Shown: positions 55,194 to 62,527 of the stretch, one piece after another | Numbering within the stretch: the first letter of the stretch is position 1 | How the letters are laid out: the number at the start of each line of letters is the position of its first letter | Assembly: GCA_021792975.1 (NCBI GenBank) | Contig: JAJYTR010000005.1 | Coordinates: 1-64,000 of the forward strand | DNA length: 64,000 nucleotides | Source: Pseudomonadota bacterium | GTDB lineage: Bacteria; Pseudomonadota; Gammaproteobacteria; Xanthomonadales; Rhodanobacteraceae | Direction of reading: 5' to 3' | Translations under genes and position numbers: made by a program | The notes under the pieces: generated by a model | What the model saw: only the letters and a program-made list of their open reading frames with translations | Told to the model about the DNA's origin: nothing | The model's database searches: none

Positions 55194-56491
55194 ACGCGCC
55201 ACCGCGCAATCTGCTGTCACTGAAACGCCATGCCGCGACGGCCGCGGGAACCCGCCTCGAGGAACGCCTGCACAAAGTGCTGGCGAATGCCGGGCTGGGC
55301 TCGCGCCGGCTGCTCGAACAGCGCATCGAGCAGGGCCAGGTGCTGGTCAACGGCGGCGTCGCCGGGATCGGCACCGGTGTTGCCGCCGGTGACCGGGTGG
55401 AGCTCGATGGCCGCGCCTATGTCGTGGCCAGTGATCGTCGCGAAGACGCCGAGGTGCTGCTGTACCACAAGCCCGAAGGCGAGGTGATCACGCGCGAGGA
55501 TCCGGAAGGCCGGCCGACCGTGTTCGACCGGCTACCGCGTCTGAAAAACTCGCGCTGGATCGCGGTGGGCCGTCTGGACATCAACACCACGGGGCTGCTG
55601 CTGCTGACCACCGATGGCGATCTGGCACATGCGCTGATGCACCCATCGACGGCGCTCGAACGCGAATACCTGTGCCGGGTGCATGGCGAAGTACCCGATG
55701 AAACCGTGGCGCGGCTGGGTGCGGGCGTCGAACTGGAAGACGGTCCGGCCCGCTTCGACGAGATCGCCCTGATCAGCCGTGGCGGCAGCCACAGCTGGTT
55801 CCGCGTGGTGCTGCGCGAGGGCCGCAACCGCGAGGTGCGCCGTCTCTGGGAATCGCAGGGTTTCATGGTCAGTCGCCTCAAGCGTATCCGCTACGGCAAC
55901 ATCGAATTGCCGCGCGCGCTGCGTCGCGGCCAGTCGCAGCCGCTGGAAGCCGAAGCGGTCACGGCGCTGCGCAGGCTGGCCGGACTGGGCGATCCGCAGC
56001 CGACGTTGACCCTGCAGCCGGTGCTGCATCAGCGCCGGGCAGCCCGCAGCACCATCCGCGTCGGAGCCGACCGGCCACAGGCCTGGGCCGGCGGGGCCGA
56101 CGAAGGACGCGAACTGGCCGCCTTCGACCGCGTACGCGACGATGGCCGCGAGAACCGCAGGCGCCGCGGGCCGCAGCGCGAAGTCAACGGCAATGTGCTG
56201 CGCAGCGACGGGCCGCAAAAAAAACGCAGGCCGCGCGCGTTCGCGCCCGGCCAGGAGCTGCCGTCGGTACGCCAGTGGGTGGCCGGCGAGGGCCGTCCGG
56301 GCCGACGCGGCAAGCCGTCGCGCGGCGCGCACCTCGAAGCCGGACCCTGGCTGCCGGCCAGCCGTGGCCACGGTGCCGGCGGACGCGACGGGCGCGGCCC
56401 GGGGAACACGGGGCGCCCGGGCGGCGGGCGGCCCGGCCGCCCGCAGGGGGGGGCACCGCGTGGCCGCGGTCCGCACGGGCGCAGCCGCTGA
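55190..56491 (+). CDS. rluB: 23S rRNA pseudouridine synthase RluB with a long basic tail
   Basis: A 433-residue protein: S4 domain (about residues 22-70, LHKVLANAGLGSRRLLEQRI), RsuA-family catalytic core with VGRLDINTTGLLLLTTDGDL near 124 holding the catalytic Asp, and NREVRRLWESQGFMVSRLKR near 205. It modifies U2605 of 23S rRNA in E. coli. About 150 C-terminal residues are Arg/Gly-rich and disordered, including PGRRGKPSRGAHL and GRPGRPQGGAPRGRG. The tail contains an A8 and a G8 run. The scpAB-rluB order is common. Confidence 0.93.
   Translation: MNAPPRNLLSLKRHAATAAGTRLEERLHKVLANAGLGSRRLLEQRIEQGQVLVNGGVAGIGTGVAAGDRVELDGRAYVVASDRREDAEVLLYHKPEGEVITREDPEGRPTVFDRLPRLKNSRWIAVGRLDINTTGLLLLTTDGDLAHALMHPSTALEREYLCRVHGEVPDETVARLGAGVELEDGPARFDEIALISRGGSHSWFRVVLREGRNREVRRLWESQGFMVSRLKRIRYGNIELPRALRRGQSQPLEAEAVTALRRLAGLGDPQPTLTLQPVLHQRRAARSTIRVGADRPQAWAGGADEGRELAAFDRVRDDGRENRRRRGPQREVNGNVLRSDGPQKKRRPRAFAPGQELPSVRQWVAGEGRPGRRGKPSRGAHLEAGPWLPASRGHGAGGRDGRGPGNTGRPGGGRPGRPQGGAPRGRGPHGRSR
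56217..56224 (+). repeat. A8 homopolymer run in the rluB tail
   Basis: Eight A residues in frame as CAA-AAA-AAA-CGC, within a very G+C-rich tail. A AAA AAA fits the slippery heptamer type used for -1 frameshifting or transcriptional slippage. A shift to -1 would extend reading to a TGA near 56499. Confidence 0.6.
56446..56453 (+). repeat. G8 homopolymer run in the rluB tail
   Basis: Eight consecutive G residues 38 bases before the rluB stop. Tracts of this length are prone to slipped-strand length change. Here a change would alter only the last dozen residues and the stop. Confidence 0.6.
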
Positions 56492-56503
56492 GGAGATGAC
56501 GCC

Positions 56504-57475
56504 ATGGACCGTTATGCCGCGCTGCAGCTGTTTCTGCGCGTCGTCGAAGACGGCAGCTTCGCCGCTGCGGCCAGCCATGGCGGCATCTCGCGCGCGCAGG
56601 CCAGCAAGCTGATCCGTGCGCTGGAGGACGACCTGGGCGTGCGCCTGATCCAGCGCACCACCCGCAAGCTCAGCCTCACCGAAGCCGGGACCCAGTTCCA
56701 CGTGCGCGTGGCCGAAGCCATGCGCGCCCTGCAGGAAGCCGAGGCCGAAGCCGCCCAGCGTCAGACCGAGCCGCGCGGACGCCTGCGCGTCAGTGCCCCC
56801 ATCTCGTTTTCGAGACGGTATCTGGGCGATGCCGTGGCCGAATTCCTGCGCCGGCATCCGCGCATCGAACTGGAGCTGGATCTCAGCGACCAGCGCGCCG
56901 ACCTGGTTCGCGACGGCTTCGACATGGCCATCCGCATCGGCCACCTGGCTGATTCCAGCCTGGTGGCGAGGCGCATCGCACCGGCGCGGTTGATGGCTGC
57001 GGCGGCGCCGTCCTACCTGCGTGCGCACGGCACTCCGACCCATCCGCAGCAGTTGGAGGCGCACGTCGGCATGGTATACACGCTCACCGCGCATCCCGGG
57101 CAATGGACGTTCCGGCGCGGCGACGAATCGGTCACCGTGCGCATGCACGGCCCGCTGCGCGCCAGCAACGGCGACGTGCTGACGGCCGCGGCACAGCGCG
57201 GCCTCGGCATTACCGTGCAACCCACCTTCATCATCGGCGACGCCGTGCGCCGCGGCGAGCTGGTACCCATCCTGGGCGAGTGGCAGGTGCAGGAAGCGGC
57301 GATCTACGCGGTCTATCCGGCGGGCCGTGCGGTGCCGGCCAAGACGCGCGCGCTGATCGACTTCCTGGCCGAGCGCTTCGGTGACAACCCGCAATGGGAC
57401 GAGGGCCTGTTCCCGACGGCGGCACCACCCCCGGCACGCAGTGCCCGTGCCGACCGCATCACGGCGAAAGGCTGA
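56504..57475 (+). CDS. LysR-family transcriptional regulator
   Basis: A 323-residue regulator. The N-terminal winged helix-turn-helix MDRYAALQLFLRVVEDGSFA, QASKLIRALEDDLGVRLIQR (residues 1-50) is followed by an effector domain (about 90-300) of the substrate-binding type 2 fold: GRLRVSAPISFSRRYLG, LVRDGFDMAIRIGHLADSSL. Closest to the CrgA/AaeR-like group. It ends convergently with the omega-amidase gene, overlapping 17 bp. Target genes are not evident. Confidence 0.9.
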   Translation: MDRYAALQLFLRVVEDGSFAAAASHGGISRAQASKLIRALEDDLGVRLIQRTTRKLSLTEAGTQFHVRVAEAMRALQEAEAEAAQRQTEPRGRLRVSAPISFSRRYLGDAVAEFLRRHPRIELELDLSDQRADLVRDGFDMAIRIGHLADSSLVARRIAPARLMAAAAPSYLRAHGTPTHPQQLEAHVGMVYTLTAHPGQWTFRRGDESVTVRMHGPLRASNGDVLTAAAQRGLGITVQPTFIIGDAVRRGELVPILGEWQVQEAAIYAVYPAGRAVPAKTRALIDFLAERFGDNPQWDEGLFPTAAPPPARSARADRITAKG

Positions 57476-58262
57476 ATCCGTCGGCGTCCATCCACGCCGG
57501 GAAACGCCGGCGGTGCTCCAGCAGCGGTGCCGGGTCCAGCCGCACCGTGACCACCTGCTCGCTGCGGCCCAGTTCAACCAGCGGCTGGCCCAGCGCGTCC
57601 AGCACTGCGCTGTCGCCGGCGTAATCCAGCCCGTTGCCGTCGCGACCGACGCGGTTCACCGCCGCCACACAGGCGAGATTCTCGATGGCACGCGCACGCA
57701 ACAGGGTGCGCCAGGCGTGGCGACGCGGTTCCGGCCAGTTGGCCACCACGACCAGCAGGTCGTAGTCCATACCGCCGCCGGCGGATTCGTCGCGGCGATT
57801 GCGCAGCCATACCGGGAAACGCAGGTCGTAGCAGACCTGCGGCAGTACCCGCCAGCCCTTCAGTTCGACGATGGGTCGCGCGGCGCCCGCGGCATAACGC
57901 TCGTGTTCGCCGGCCATGCGGAAGAGATGGCGCTTGTCGTACTGCGTGCAGGCACCGTCGGGCCGCATCCACAGCAGGCGGTTGTAATTGCTTCCGCCTG
58001 CGCGGATCACCACGCTGCCGGTGACCACCGCGCCGGTCTCTGCCGCCAACGCGCGCAGCCAGCGCACGCCCTCGCCGTCCATGCCCTCGGCCTGATGCAG
58101 CGTGTCGTTGGTGAAGCCGGAAAGGAAGGTCTCCGGCAGGATCACCAGATCGCTGCCCCGCCCGGCCAGCGGTCGCGCCAGTCCGCCATAGTAGGCGCGA
58201 TTGGCTGCGGCATCGTGCCAGCGCGTGTCGCCCTGTACCAGGCTGATCGTCAGAGTCTGCAC
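57459..58262 (-). CDS. Omega-amidase / nitrilase-superfamily hydrolase (YafV/NIT2-like)
   Basis: A 267-residue C-N hydrolase with the Glu-Lys-Cys triad: Glu44 in LVILPETFLSGF, Lys in YDKRHLFRMAGEHERY near 112 and Cys in VLPQVCYDLRFPVWLRN near 145. This spacing and the CYDLRFP sequence are those of omega-amidases (Nit2, YafV), which hydrolyse alpha-ketoglutaramate or alpha-ketosuccinamate. It overlaps the upstream aminotransferase by 13 bp, a pairing that fits disposal of the amide product of glutamine transamination. Confidence 0.88.
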   Translation of the reverse strand: MQTLTISLVQGDTRWHDAAANRAYYGGLARPLAGRGSDLVILPETFLSGFTNDTLHQAEGMDGEGVRWLRALAAETGAVVTGSVVIRAGGSNYNRLLWMRPDGACTQYDKRHLFRMAGEHERYAAGAARPIVELKGWRVLPQVCYDLRFPVWLRNRRDESAGGGMDYDLLVVVANWPEPRRHAWRTLLRARAIENLACVAAVNRVGRDGNGLDYAGDSAVLDALGQPLVELGRSEQVVTVRLDPAPLLEHRRRFPAWMDADGFSLSP

Positions 58263-59395
58263 AGGCGTTCCACCGCGGCTTCGAGCGTGGCCTCGTTCTT
58301 GGCGAAACAGAGCCGCACCAGGCGCGCGTCCGGGGGGCTCTGGTAGAACGGCGAGAGCGGGATGGCCGCCACGCCCGCTTCACGCACCAGCCAGTCGCAA
58401 AAATTCAGGTCGTCCACGTCGCGGATGGCCGAATAGTCCACCAGCTGGAAATAGCCGCCCGGCACCGGCAGCGCCTCGAGGCGCGTGCGCGCGAGCATGC
58501 CGCGGAAGGCGTCGCGCTTGGCCTGGTAGAACGCCGGCAACTGCAGATAGTGCTCGGGCGCCTGCTCCAGCATCTCGGCGAAGGCCCACTGCGCGGGCTG
58601 GAAGCTGCAGAAGGTCAGGTACTGGTGCACCTTGCGGAATTCCGCCGTCAACGGCTTGGGCGCGATGCAATAGCCCAGCTTCCAGCCGGTGCAGTGGAAG
58701 GTCTTGCCGAAGGAACTGACCACGAAGCTGCGCTCGGCCAGACCCGCGTGCCGCAGCACGCTCTGGTGCCGCGCGCCGTCGTAGACGATGTGCTCGTAGA
58801 CCTCGTCGCTGAGTACCCACAGGTTGTGCGCCTGCGCCAGTTCGTCCAGCGCATCGAGGTCACCGGCCGCGAACACCGCGCCGGATGGATTGTGCGGACT
58901 GTTGACGATGATCATGCGCGTGCGCGGCGTGACGGCATCGCGCACACGCTGCCAGTCCACCGCGAAGTCCGGCAGCCGCAGCGGCACGTGCACGGCCTGC
59001 GCGCCCTGCAGGTTGATCGCGGGCTGGTAGCTGTCGTAGCAGGGATCGAGCACGATCACCTCCTCGCCGGCGCGCACGCTGCAGGCAACGGCAGCGAACA
59101 GCGCTTCGGTGGCGCCCGAGGTGACGGTCACCTCGGTATCCGAGCTGACGCGACGGCCGTACAGGCGCGCAGTCTTCAGCGCGATCTGCTCGCGCAGCCG
59201 CGGGATGCCGCTCATCGGCGCGTACTGGTTGTGCCCTTCGTGCATGGCGCGCACCAACGCATCCTGCAGCGGCCGCGGCGGATCGAAATCGGGGAAACCC
59301 TGCCCGAGGTTGACGGCCTTGTGCTCGATCGCGAGCTGGCTCATCACCGTGAAGATGGTGGTTCCCACGGCGGGCAGCTTGGTTTCGATGATCAT
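58250..59395 (-). CDS. Methionine/glutamine-type aminotransferase (YbdL-like, class I/II PLP)
   Basis: A 381-residue fold type I PLP enzyme. NLGQGFPDFDPPRPLQDAL (residues 29-47), YAPMSGIPRLREQIA, SGATEALFAAVAC (phosphate site), IVNSPHNPSGAVFA near 170, and the PLP Lys in SSFGKTFHCTGWKLGY near 235. YbdL/KYAT-like enzymes transaminate methionine and aromatic amino acids, often with glutamine as donor. It is transcribed with the omega-amidase gene, supporting a glutamine transaminase/omega-amidase pathway, possibly methionine salvage. Confidence 0.88.
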   Translation of the reverse strand: MIIETKLPAVGTTIFTVMSQLAIEHKAVNLGQGFPDFDPPRPLQDALVRAMHEGHNQYAPMSGIPRLREQIALKTARLYGRRVSSDTEVTVTSGATEALFAAVACSVRAGEEVIVLDPCYDSYQPAINLQGAQAVHVPLRLPDFAVDWQRVRDAVTPRTRMIIVNSPHNPSGAVFAAGDLDALDELAQAHNLWVLSDEVYEHIVYDGARHQSVLRHAGLAERSFVVSSFGKTFHCTGWKLGYCIAPKPLTAEFRKVHQYLTFCSFQPAQWAFAEMLEQAPEHYLQLPAFYQAKRDAFRGMLARTRLEALPVPGGYFQLVDYSAIRDVDDLNFCDWLVREAGVAAIPLSPFYQSPPDARLVRLCFAKNEATLEAAVERLCRL

Positions 59396-59461
59396 GCACG
59401 GGCTCCGCGCGGCGTGCGCGGGATGCTAGCACGTGGATCGGGTCGCTCCTTCGGGTGCCCG

Positions 59462-59499
59462 CCGGGCCGCGCACCGGCCAGACCCGATGCGCGGCCCGG
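59462..59499 (-). terminator. Strong hairpin behind the beta-barrel protein gene
   Basis: Perfect 12-bp arms CCGGGCCGCGCA (59462-59473) and TGCGCGGCCCGG (59488-59499) around a 14-nt loop, beginning eight bases after the stop of the beta-barrel gene. No T-tract follows, so it may be a Rho-assisted terminator or a 3' stabilising stem. Confidence 0.55.
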
Positions 59500-59507
59500 A
59501 CGCCCGC

Positions 59508-60350
59508 TCAGAACGTGTACTTCGCGCTTGCTCCGAAACCGTAATCGGGACTGCCGTTGGCGAAACCGCCGAGCATGTACCCCTGCAACGCCCAGGAGCG
59601 GTCGACCTTGTGGTTGTAGTACAGCGTGGCTTCCTGCCGCGAATAGCCGTAGACCGACGGGCGCTGCTGGTAGAACAGATAGAGCCCGGCGCTGTCGGCG
59701 TTGTCCATGGCGTAGTTGACGCCGACATTCGCGGACCAGACGTTCCTCAGCTGGATGTACCTGGAGCTTCCCAGATTGGTGTAGCCCACGCCGCCGAACG
59801 CCGTCCACGACGCTCCCAGGCCCTTGTAGGCGTCGACTTCGGCGCCATAGTCGTTCTGGCCCGTGCCCAGACCCTTGTTGGCGCTGGCGGTGCCGAACTC
59901 GACCCGGCCGGTCACGTCGAGTTCGAACTGCGAAGACGTGTCCTTCACCGCATGCAGCGTCGCCTGCGCGACCACATCGCCCAGCCCGGAGGCCGTGCCC
60001 GAGGTCACGGTGGAGGGGGGCGTCACCCCGCCCACCCCCAGCAGCCGATTGAGACCACGGCCGATCGGGTTGTTGTTGCGGACCACGCCGATCCCCGGGA
60101 TCACGTTCGATGGACCCGAAACATGCAGATAGGGAACGGTGACCCGAAACGACCACAGACTGCCGCTGTAGCCCGCGCTGAAGGGCACATCCCAGATCGT
60201 CGTACGGGTGGCCTGACCGTATTTGCCGCTGCTGTAATCGCCGCCCACCGTCGCGTAATACGTGCCGCTGTCACCGGCACGGGCCACCGGCAGCGCCATG
60301 AAAATGGCCGTCACCACGACAGCAGAGCGCAAGATATCCTCGCGTTTCAT
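59508..60350 (-). CDS. Outer-membrane beta-barrel protein (transporter-like), unknown role
   Basis: A 280-residue protein with a signal peptide (residues 1-25, ending ALPVARA). The mature part has alternating strand patterns (TYYATVGGDYSSGKYG, LWSFRVTVPYLHVSG, SQFELDVTGRVEFG, NVGVNYAMDNADSAGLYLFY) and ends in Phe (GFGASAKYTF), the C-terminal signature recognised by the Bam complex. It resembles the phenol-degradation MetA-like/transporter barrel group. It lies behind the repeat-protein gene with a strong hairpin between and may form a surface unit with it. Confidence 0.75.
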   Translation of the reverse strand: MKREDILRSAVVVTAIFMALPVARAGDSGTYYATVGGDYSSGKYGQATRTTIWDVPFSAGYSGSLWSFRVTVPYLHVSGPSNVIPGIGVVRNNNPIGRGLNRLLGVGGVTPPSTVTSGTASGLGDVVAQATLHAVKDTSSQFELDVTGRVEFGTASANKGLGTGQNDYGAEVDAYKGLGASWTAFGGVGYTNLGSSRYIQLRNVWSANVGVNYAMDNADSAGLYLFYQQRPSVYGYSRQEATLYYNHKVDRSWALQGYMLGGFANGSPDYGFGASAKYTF

Positions 60351-60382
60351 CGCGTTAGCCCTCTTCAGGAAGAGTCAAGACT

Positions 60383-60407
60383 CCGGGCGGGCCTGGGGCC
60401 CGCCCGG
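60383..60407 (-). terminator. Hairpin between the repeat-protein and beta-barrel genes
   Basis: Perfect 11-bp stem CCGGGCGGGCC / GGCCCGCCCGG (60383-60393, 60397-60407) with a 3-nt loop, 31 bases after the repeat-protein stop. On the minus strand it is followed by AGTCTTGACTCTT, only weakly T-rich. Likely a terminator or processing stem. Confidence 0.55.
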
Positions 60408-60438
60408 GCAATAGTCAATGGACTCGACGGTGAATCCG

Positions 60439-61638
60439 TCAGATGCCGCCGCCCACACCCACGCCGATATGGATCGGCAGGTTGGGACGGACGACTGCCG
60501 GGAGGTTGGGACGCTGCGGCAGGTTCGCGGGTACACCGACCCGCGCCCGCATCGATGCGTTGGCGGCTGCATCCGCCGATGCGCCGGCCCCATGCCCGTG
60601 ACCGCCCACGTCCAGACCGGCCGCGACGGACCCGTGCATGCCCGCCTGGCTGTTGCCTGTTTCCGCGGCGCTGACGAGACTGCCGAGGTTGTAGCCCAGG
60701 TGGTTGGCGATCTGACCCCAGCCCTGCCCGGACTGGCGCATCGCCAGCACGCCCGAGAGCGTCTCGACGCCATTGGCCGTGGTCACCGTGCCGCCGTTGA
60801 GCGCGGCCTGGATCTGCTGCGGGCTCGGGTTGCTGATCCCGTACTTGACCAGTTCCGCCTGCGCCAGCGCCAGCGCGGTGTTGACTTCGCCGTATCCCAT
60901 CGCCCGCGTGGCCGGGGTGATGGTGGTCTGGGTCGCGCTGCCGCCGCTGCCGCTGCCGCTGCCGGTGAGAATGATCGGCGTTCCCGTGCGCAGTCCGGCC
61001 ACCAGCGCGCCGGCGTTGCTCTGCGAGCCCGCAAAGCTGAGGTACCGGCTCGCCAGCCGTGCGGATTCCGTCGTCGCGGCGCCGGCGCTGGCCATGACAC
61101 CCGCATGATTTTGGGCCCCCAGTACGCTGCCGAGGTTGTAGCCCAGGTGGTTGGCGATCCGGCCCCAGCCCTGCCCGGACTGGCGCATCGCCAGCACGCC
61201 CGAGAGTGCCGCGACGCCGTTGGCCGTGGTCACCGTGCCGCCGTTGAGCGCGGCCTGGATCTGCTGCGGGCTCGGGTTGCTGATCCCGTACTTGACCAGT
61301 TCCGCCTGTGCCAGCGCCAGCGCTGTGTTGACCTCGCCGTATCCCATCGCCCGCGTGGCCGGGGTGATGGTGGTCTGGGTCGCGCTGCCGCCGCTGCCGC
61401 TGCCGCTGCCGGTGAGAACGATCGGCGTTCCCGTGCGCAGTCCGGCCACCAGCGCGCCGGCGTTGCTCTGCGAGCCCGCAAAGCTTGCATAACGCGTGAC
61501 CAGATGCGAGGCGATGGCCGATCCGGCATTCACCGAGCCGGAAGCCGAGTTGCCGTTGCCGGCCAGTACGGGTTGTGCCGCCACAGCCAGTGCAGCCATG
61601 CACGAAAGGGCGAGCAGGTGAAGACGCATGTTCTTCAT
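60439..61638 (-). CDS. Secreted protein with two near-identical 119-residue repeats, unknown function
   Basis: A 399-residue protein starting MKNMRLHLLALSCMAALA (signal peptide to about residue 26). Repeats lie at about 52-170 and 201-319, each with FAGSQSNAGALVAGLRTGTP, a GSGSGSGG linker, MGYGEVNTALALAQAELVKY, NPSPQQIQAALNGGTV and a GQGWGxIANHLGYNLG motif that may be a small helical unit. The tail (about 330-399) is Gly/His then Pro-rich, with GHGHGAGA and LPQRPNLPAVVRPNLP. The start is chosen for GGAGGT four bases ahead. No known domain recognised. It lies behind pilY1-pilY2-pilE, ahead of a beta-barrel gene; a cell-surface role is inferred. Confidence 0.8.
   Translation of the reverse strand: MKNMRLHLLALSCMAALAVAAQPVLAGNGNSASGSVNAGSAIASHLVTRYASFAGSQSNAGALVAGLRTGTPIVLTGSGSGSGGSATQTTITPATRAMGYGEVNTALALAQAELVKYGISNPSPQQIQAALNGGTVTTANGVAALSGVLAMRQSGQGWGRIANHLGYNLGSVLGAQNHAGVMASAGAATTESARLASRYLSFAGSQSNAGALVAGLRTGTPIILTGSGSGSGGSATQTTITPATRAMGYGEVNTALALAQAELVKYGISNPSPQQIQAALNGGTVTTANGVETLSGVLAMRQSGQGWGQIANHLGYNLGSLVSAAETGNSQAGMHGSVAAGLDVGGHGHGAGASADAAANASMRARVGVPANLPQRPNLPAVVRPNLPIHIGVGVGGGI
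60681..61038 (-). repeat. 358-bp direct repeat, copy A (second repeat of the secreted protein)
   Basis: Matches 61128-61485 with ten mismatches by my count (about 97% identity), at an offset of 447 bp (149 codons). Reading frame is preserved. Confidence 0.95.
61128..61485 (-). repeat. 358-bp direct repeat, copy B (first repeat of the secreted protein)
   Basis: Partner of 60681-61038. The 89 bp between copies encode a distinct spacer (around SVLGAQNHAGVMASAGAATT). Confidence 0.95.
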
Positions 61639-61644
61639 GATGAC

Positions 61645-61668
61645 CTCCAAGTTAGGGGGAGCTTGGAG
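61645..61668 (-). promoter_or_regulatory. Hairpin covering the ribosome binding site of the repeat-protein gene
   Basis: On the minus strand CTCCAAG (61668-61662), a 10-nt loop and CTTGGAG (61651-61645) form a perfect 7-bp stem. Part of the Shine-Dalgarno GGAGGT (61648-61643) lies in the 3' arm, four bases before the ATG. Folding would limit ribosome access. Confidence 0.55.
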
Positions 61669-61780
61669 CGGTCCCTCGCGAGTCAGATCCTTCTCTGTCC
61701 GATCCGCGAATACCGATAAAGCAAACCGTATGAACAGACCCCGACCGCTGATGGTGCGTGCACCGCCGTTACGGAAGCAC

Positions 61781-62182
61781 TCAGGATCCCCAGCAGTTGG
61801 CGCTGCCGCCGGTGGCGGTCTTGTTGCCTGCCTGATCGACGCTGAGCGTGGCGCAGCCGGTGTCGGCGGCCTGCGCGCCGATCGCGGTGGCGGTGAGTGT
61901 ATAGGTCGTTGCCGTCACGTTCGTCAGCGCGACGCTGTAGTACTTCTCGGGCGAAGTGGCCGCAATCGCCGGGCAGGCTCCGGTGGTTGGCGCGTACGAG
62001 AAATATTGTGCATAACAACGTTCCATGAGCGTCTGATCCTGGTTCAGCACCGCGTACGCATCGGACCGGTGGCTGCGCAGCACATACCGGTTGTAGGCCG
62101 GATAGGCGATTGCGGTCAGCACGGCGATGATGGCGACCACGATCATCAATTCGATCAGGGTAAAGCCCGACGGGCGTCTCAT
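61781..62182 (-). CDS. pilE: Type IV minor pilin, PilE-like
   Basis: A 133-residue prepilin: leader MRRPSG, cleavage before Phe, then FTLIELMIVVAIIAVLTAIA with Glu5 of the mature protein, the N-methylated hydrophobic helix. The C-terminal part has Cys pairs (LMERCYAQYF, GACPAIA and ADTGCATL, ANCWGS) that can form disulphides. Processing requires PilD. AGGAG lies nine bases before the ATG. It sits directly behind pilY1-pilY2, the place of pilE in the Pseudomonas fimU-pilVWXY1Y2E cluster. The symbol follows that position. Confidence 0.88.
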   Translation of the reverse strand: MRRPSGFTLIELMIVVAIIAVLTAIAYPAYNRYVLRSHRSDAYAVLNQDQTLMERCYAQYFSYAPTTGACPAIAATSPEKYYSVALTNVTATTYTLTATAIGAQAADTGCATLSVDQAGNKTATGGSANCWGS

Positions 62183-62207
62183 GGCTGTGATCTCCTGCGC
62201 GGTCCGC

Positions 62208-62513
62208 TCATTGCCCCGCGTGTGGCTGGAATCTGCCGGGAAGAACCGTGATCCGCAGTACGCGCTTGCCGCCCGGCGCCAGCAACACCGACACCTTTGA
62301 GCCCGGCCGGATCTGCCGCAGGCCCGCCGCGCCGGAGACGACCGCGTCGCGACCGAGCGGGTAGGCCCGCCCGGCCACGACGATGGTGCCGGTGCGCGCA
62401 TCGACGGACTGCACGACCCCCTGGACCGAAGCAAGCGCGACCACGCCCCAGCCCGCCGGAGCGGCCGTCAGCAGCAGGATGCCCAACGCCAGTACACCGC
62501 CACGTACGTTCAT
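62208..62513 (-). CDS. pilY2: PilY2-like small exported protein
   Basis: A 101-residue protein starting MNVRGGVLALGILLLTAAPA (signal sequence), followed by a small beta domain (VQGVVQSVDARTGTIVVAGR, IRPGSKVSVLLAPGGKRVL). Position between pilY1 and pilE and the length fit PilY2, a poorly understood pilus biogenesis protein. The ATG at 62513 has GGGAGGAAGG ahead. An upstream ATG at 62531 overlaps the pilY1 stop (ATGA) and would add six residues. Confidence 0.75.
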   Translation of the reverse strand: MNVRGGVLALGILLLTAAPAGWGVVALASVQGVVQSVDARTGTIVVAGRAYPLGRDAVVSGAAGLRQIRPGSKVSVLLAPGGKRVLRITVLPGRFQPHAGQ

Positions 62514-62527
62514 CGCCTTCCTCCCGA

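Noticed and set aside
60681-61485. The two 358-bp repeats as a mobile element or CRISPR array
   Set aside because: They keep the reading frame of one secreted protein, have no terminal inverted repeats or transposase, and are far too long and too few for CRISPR.
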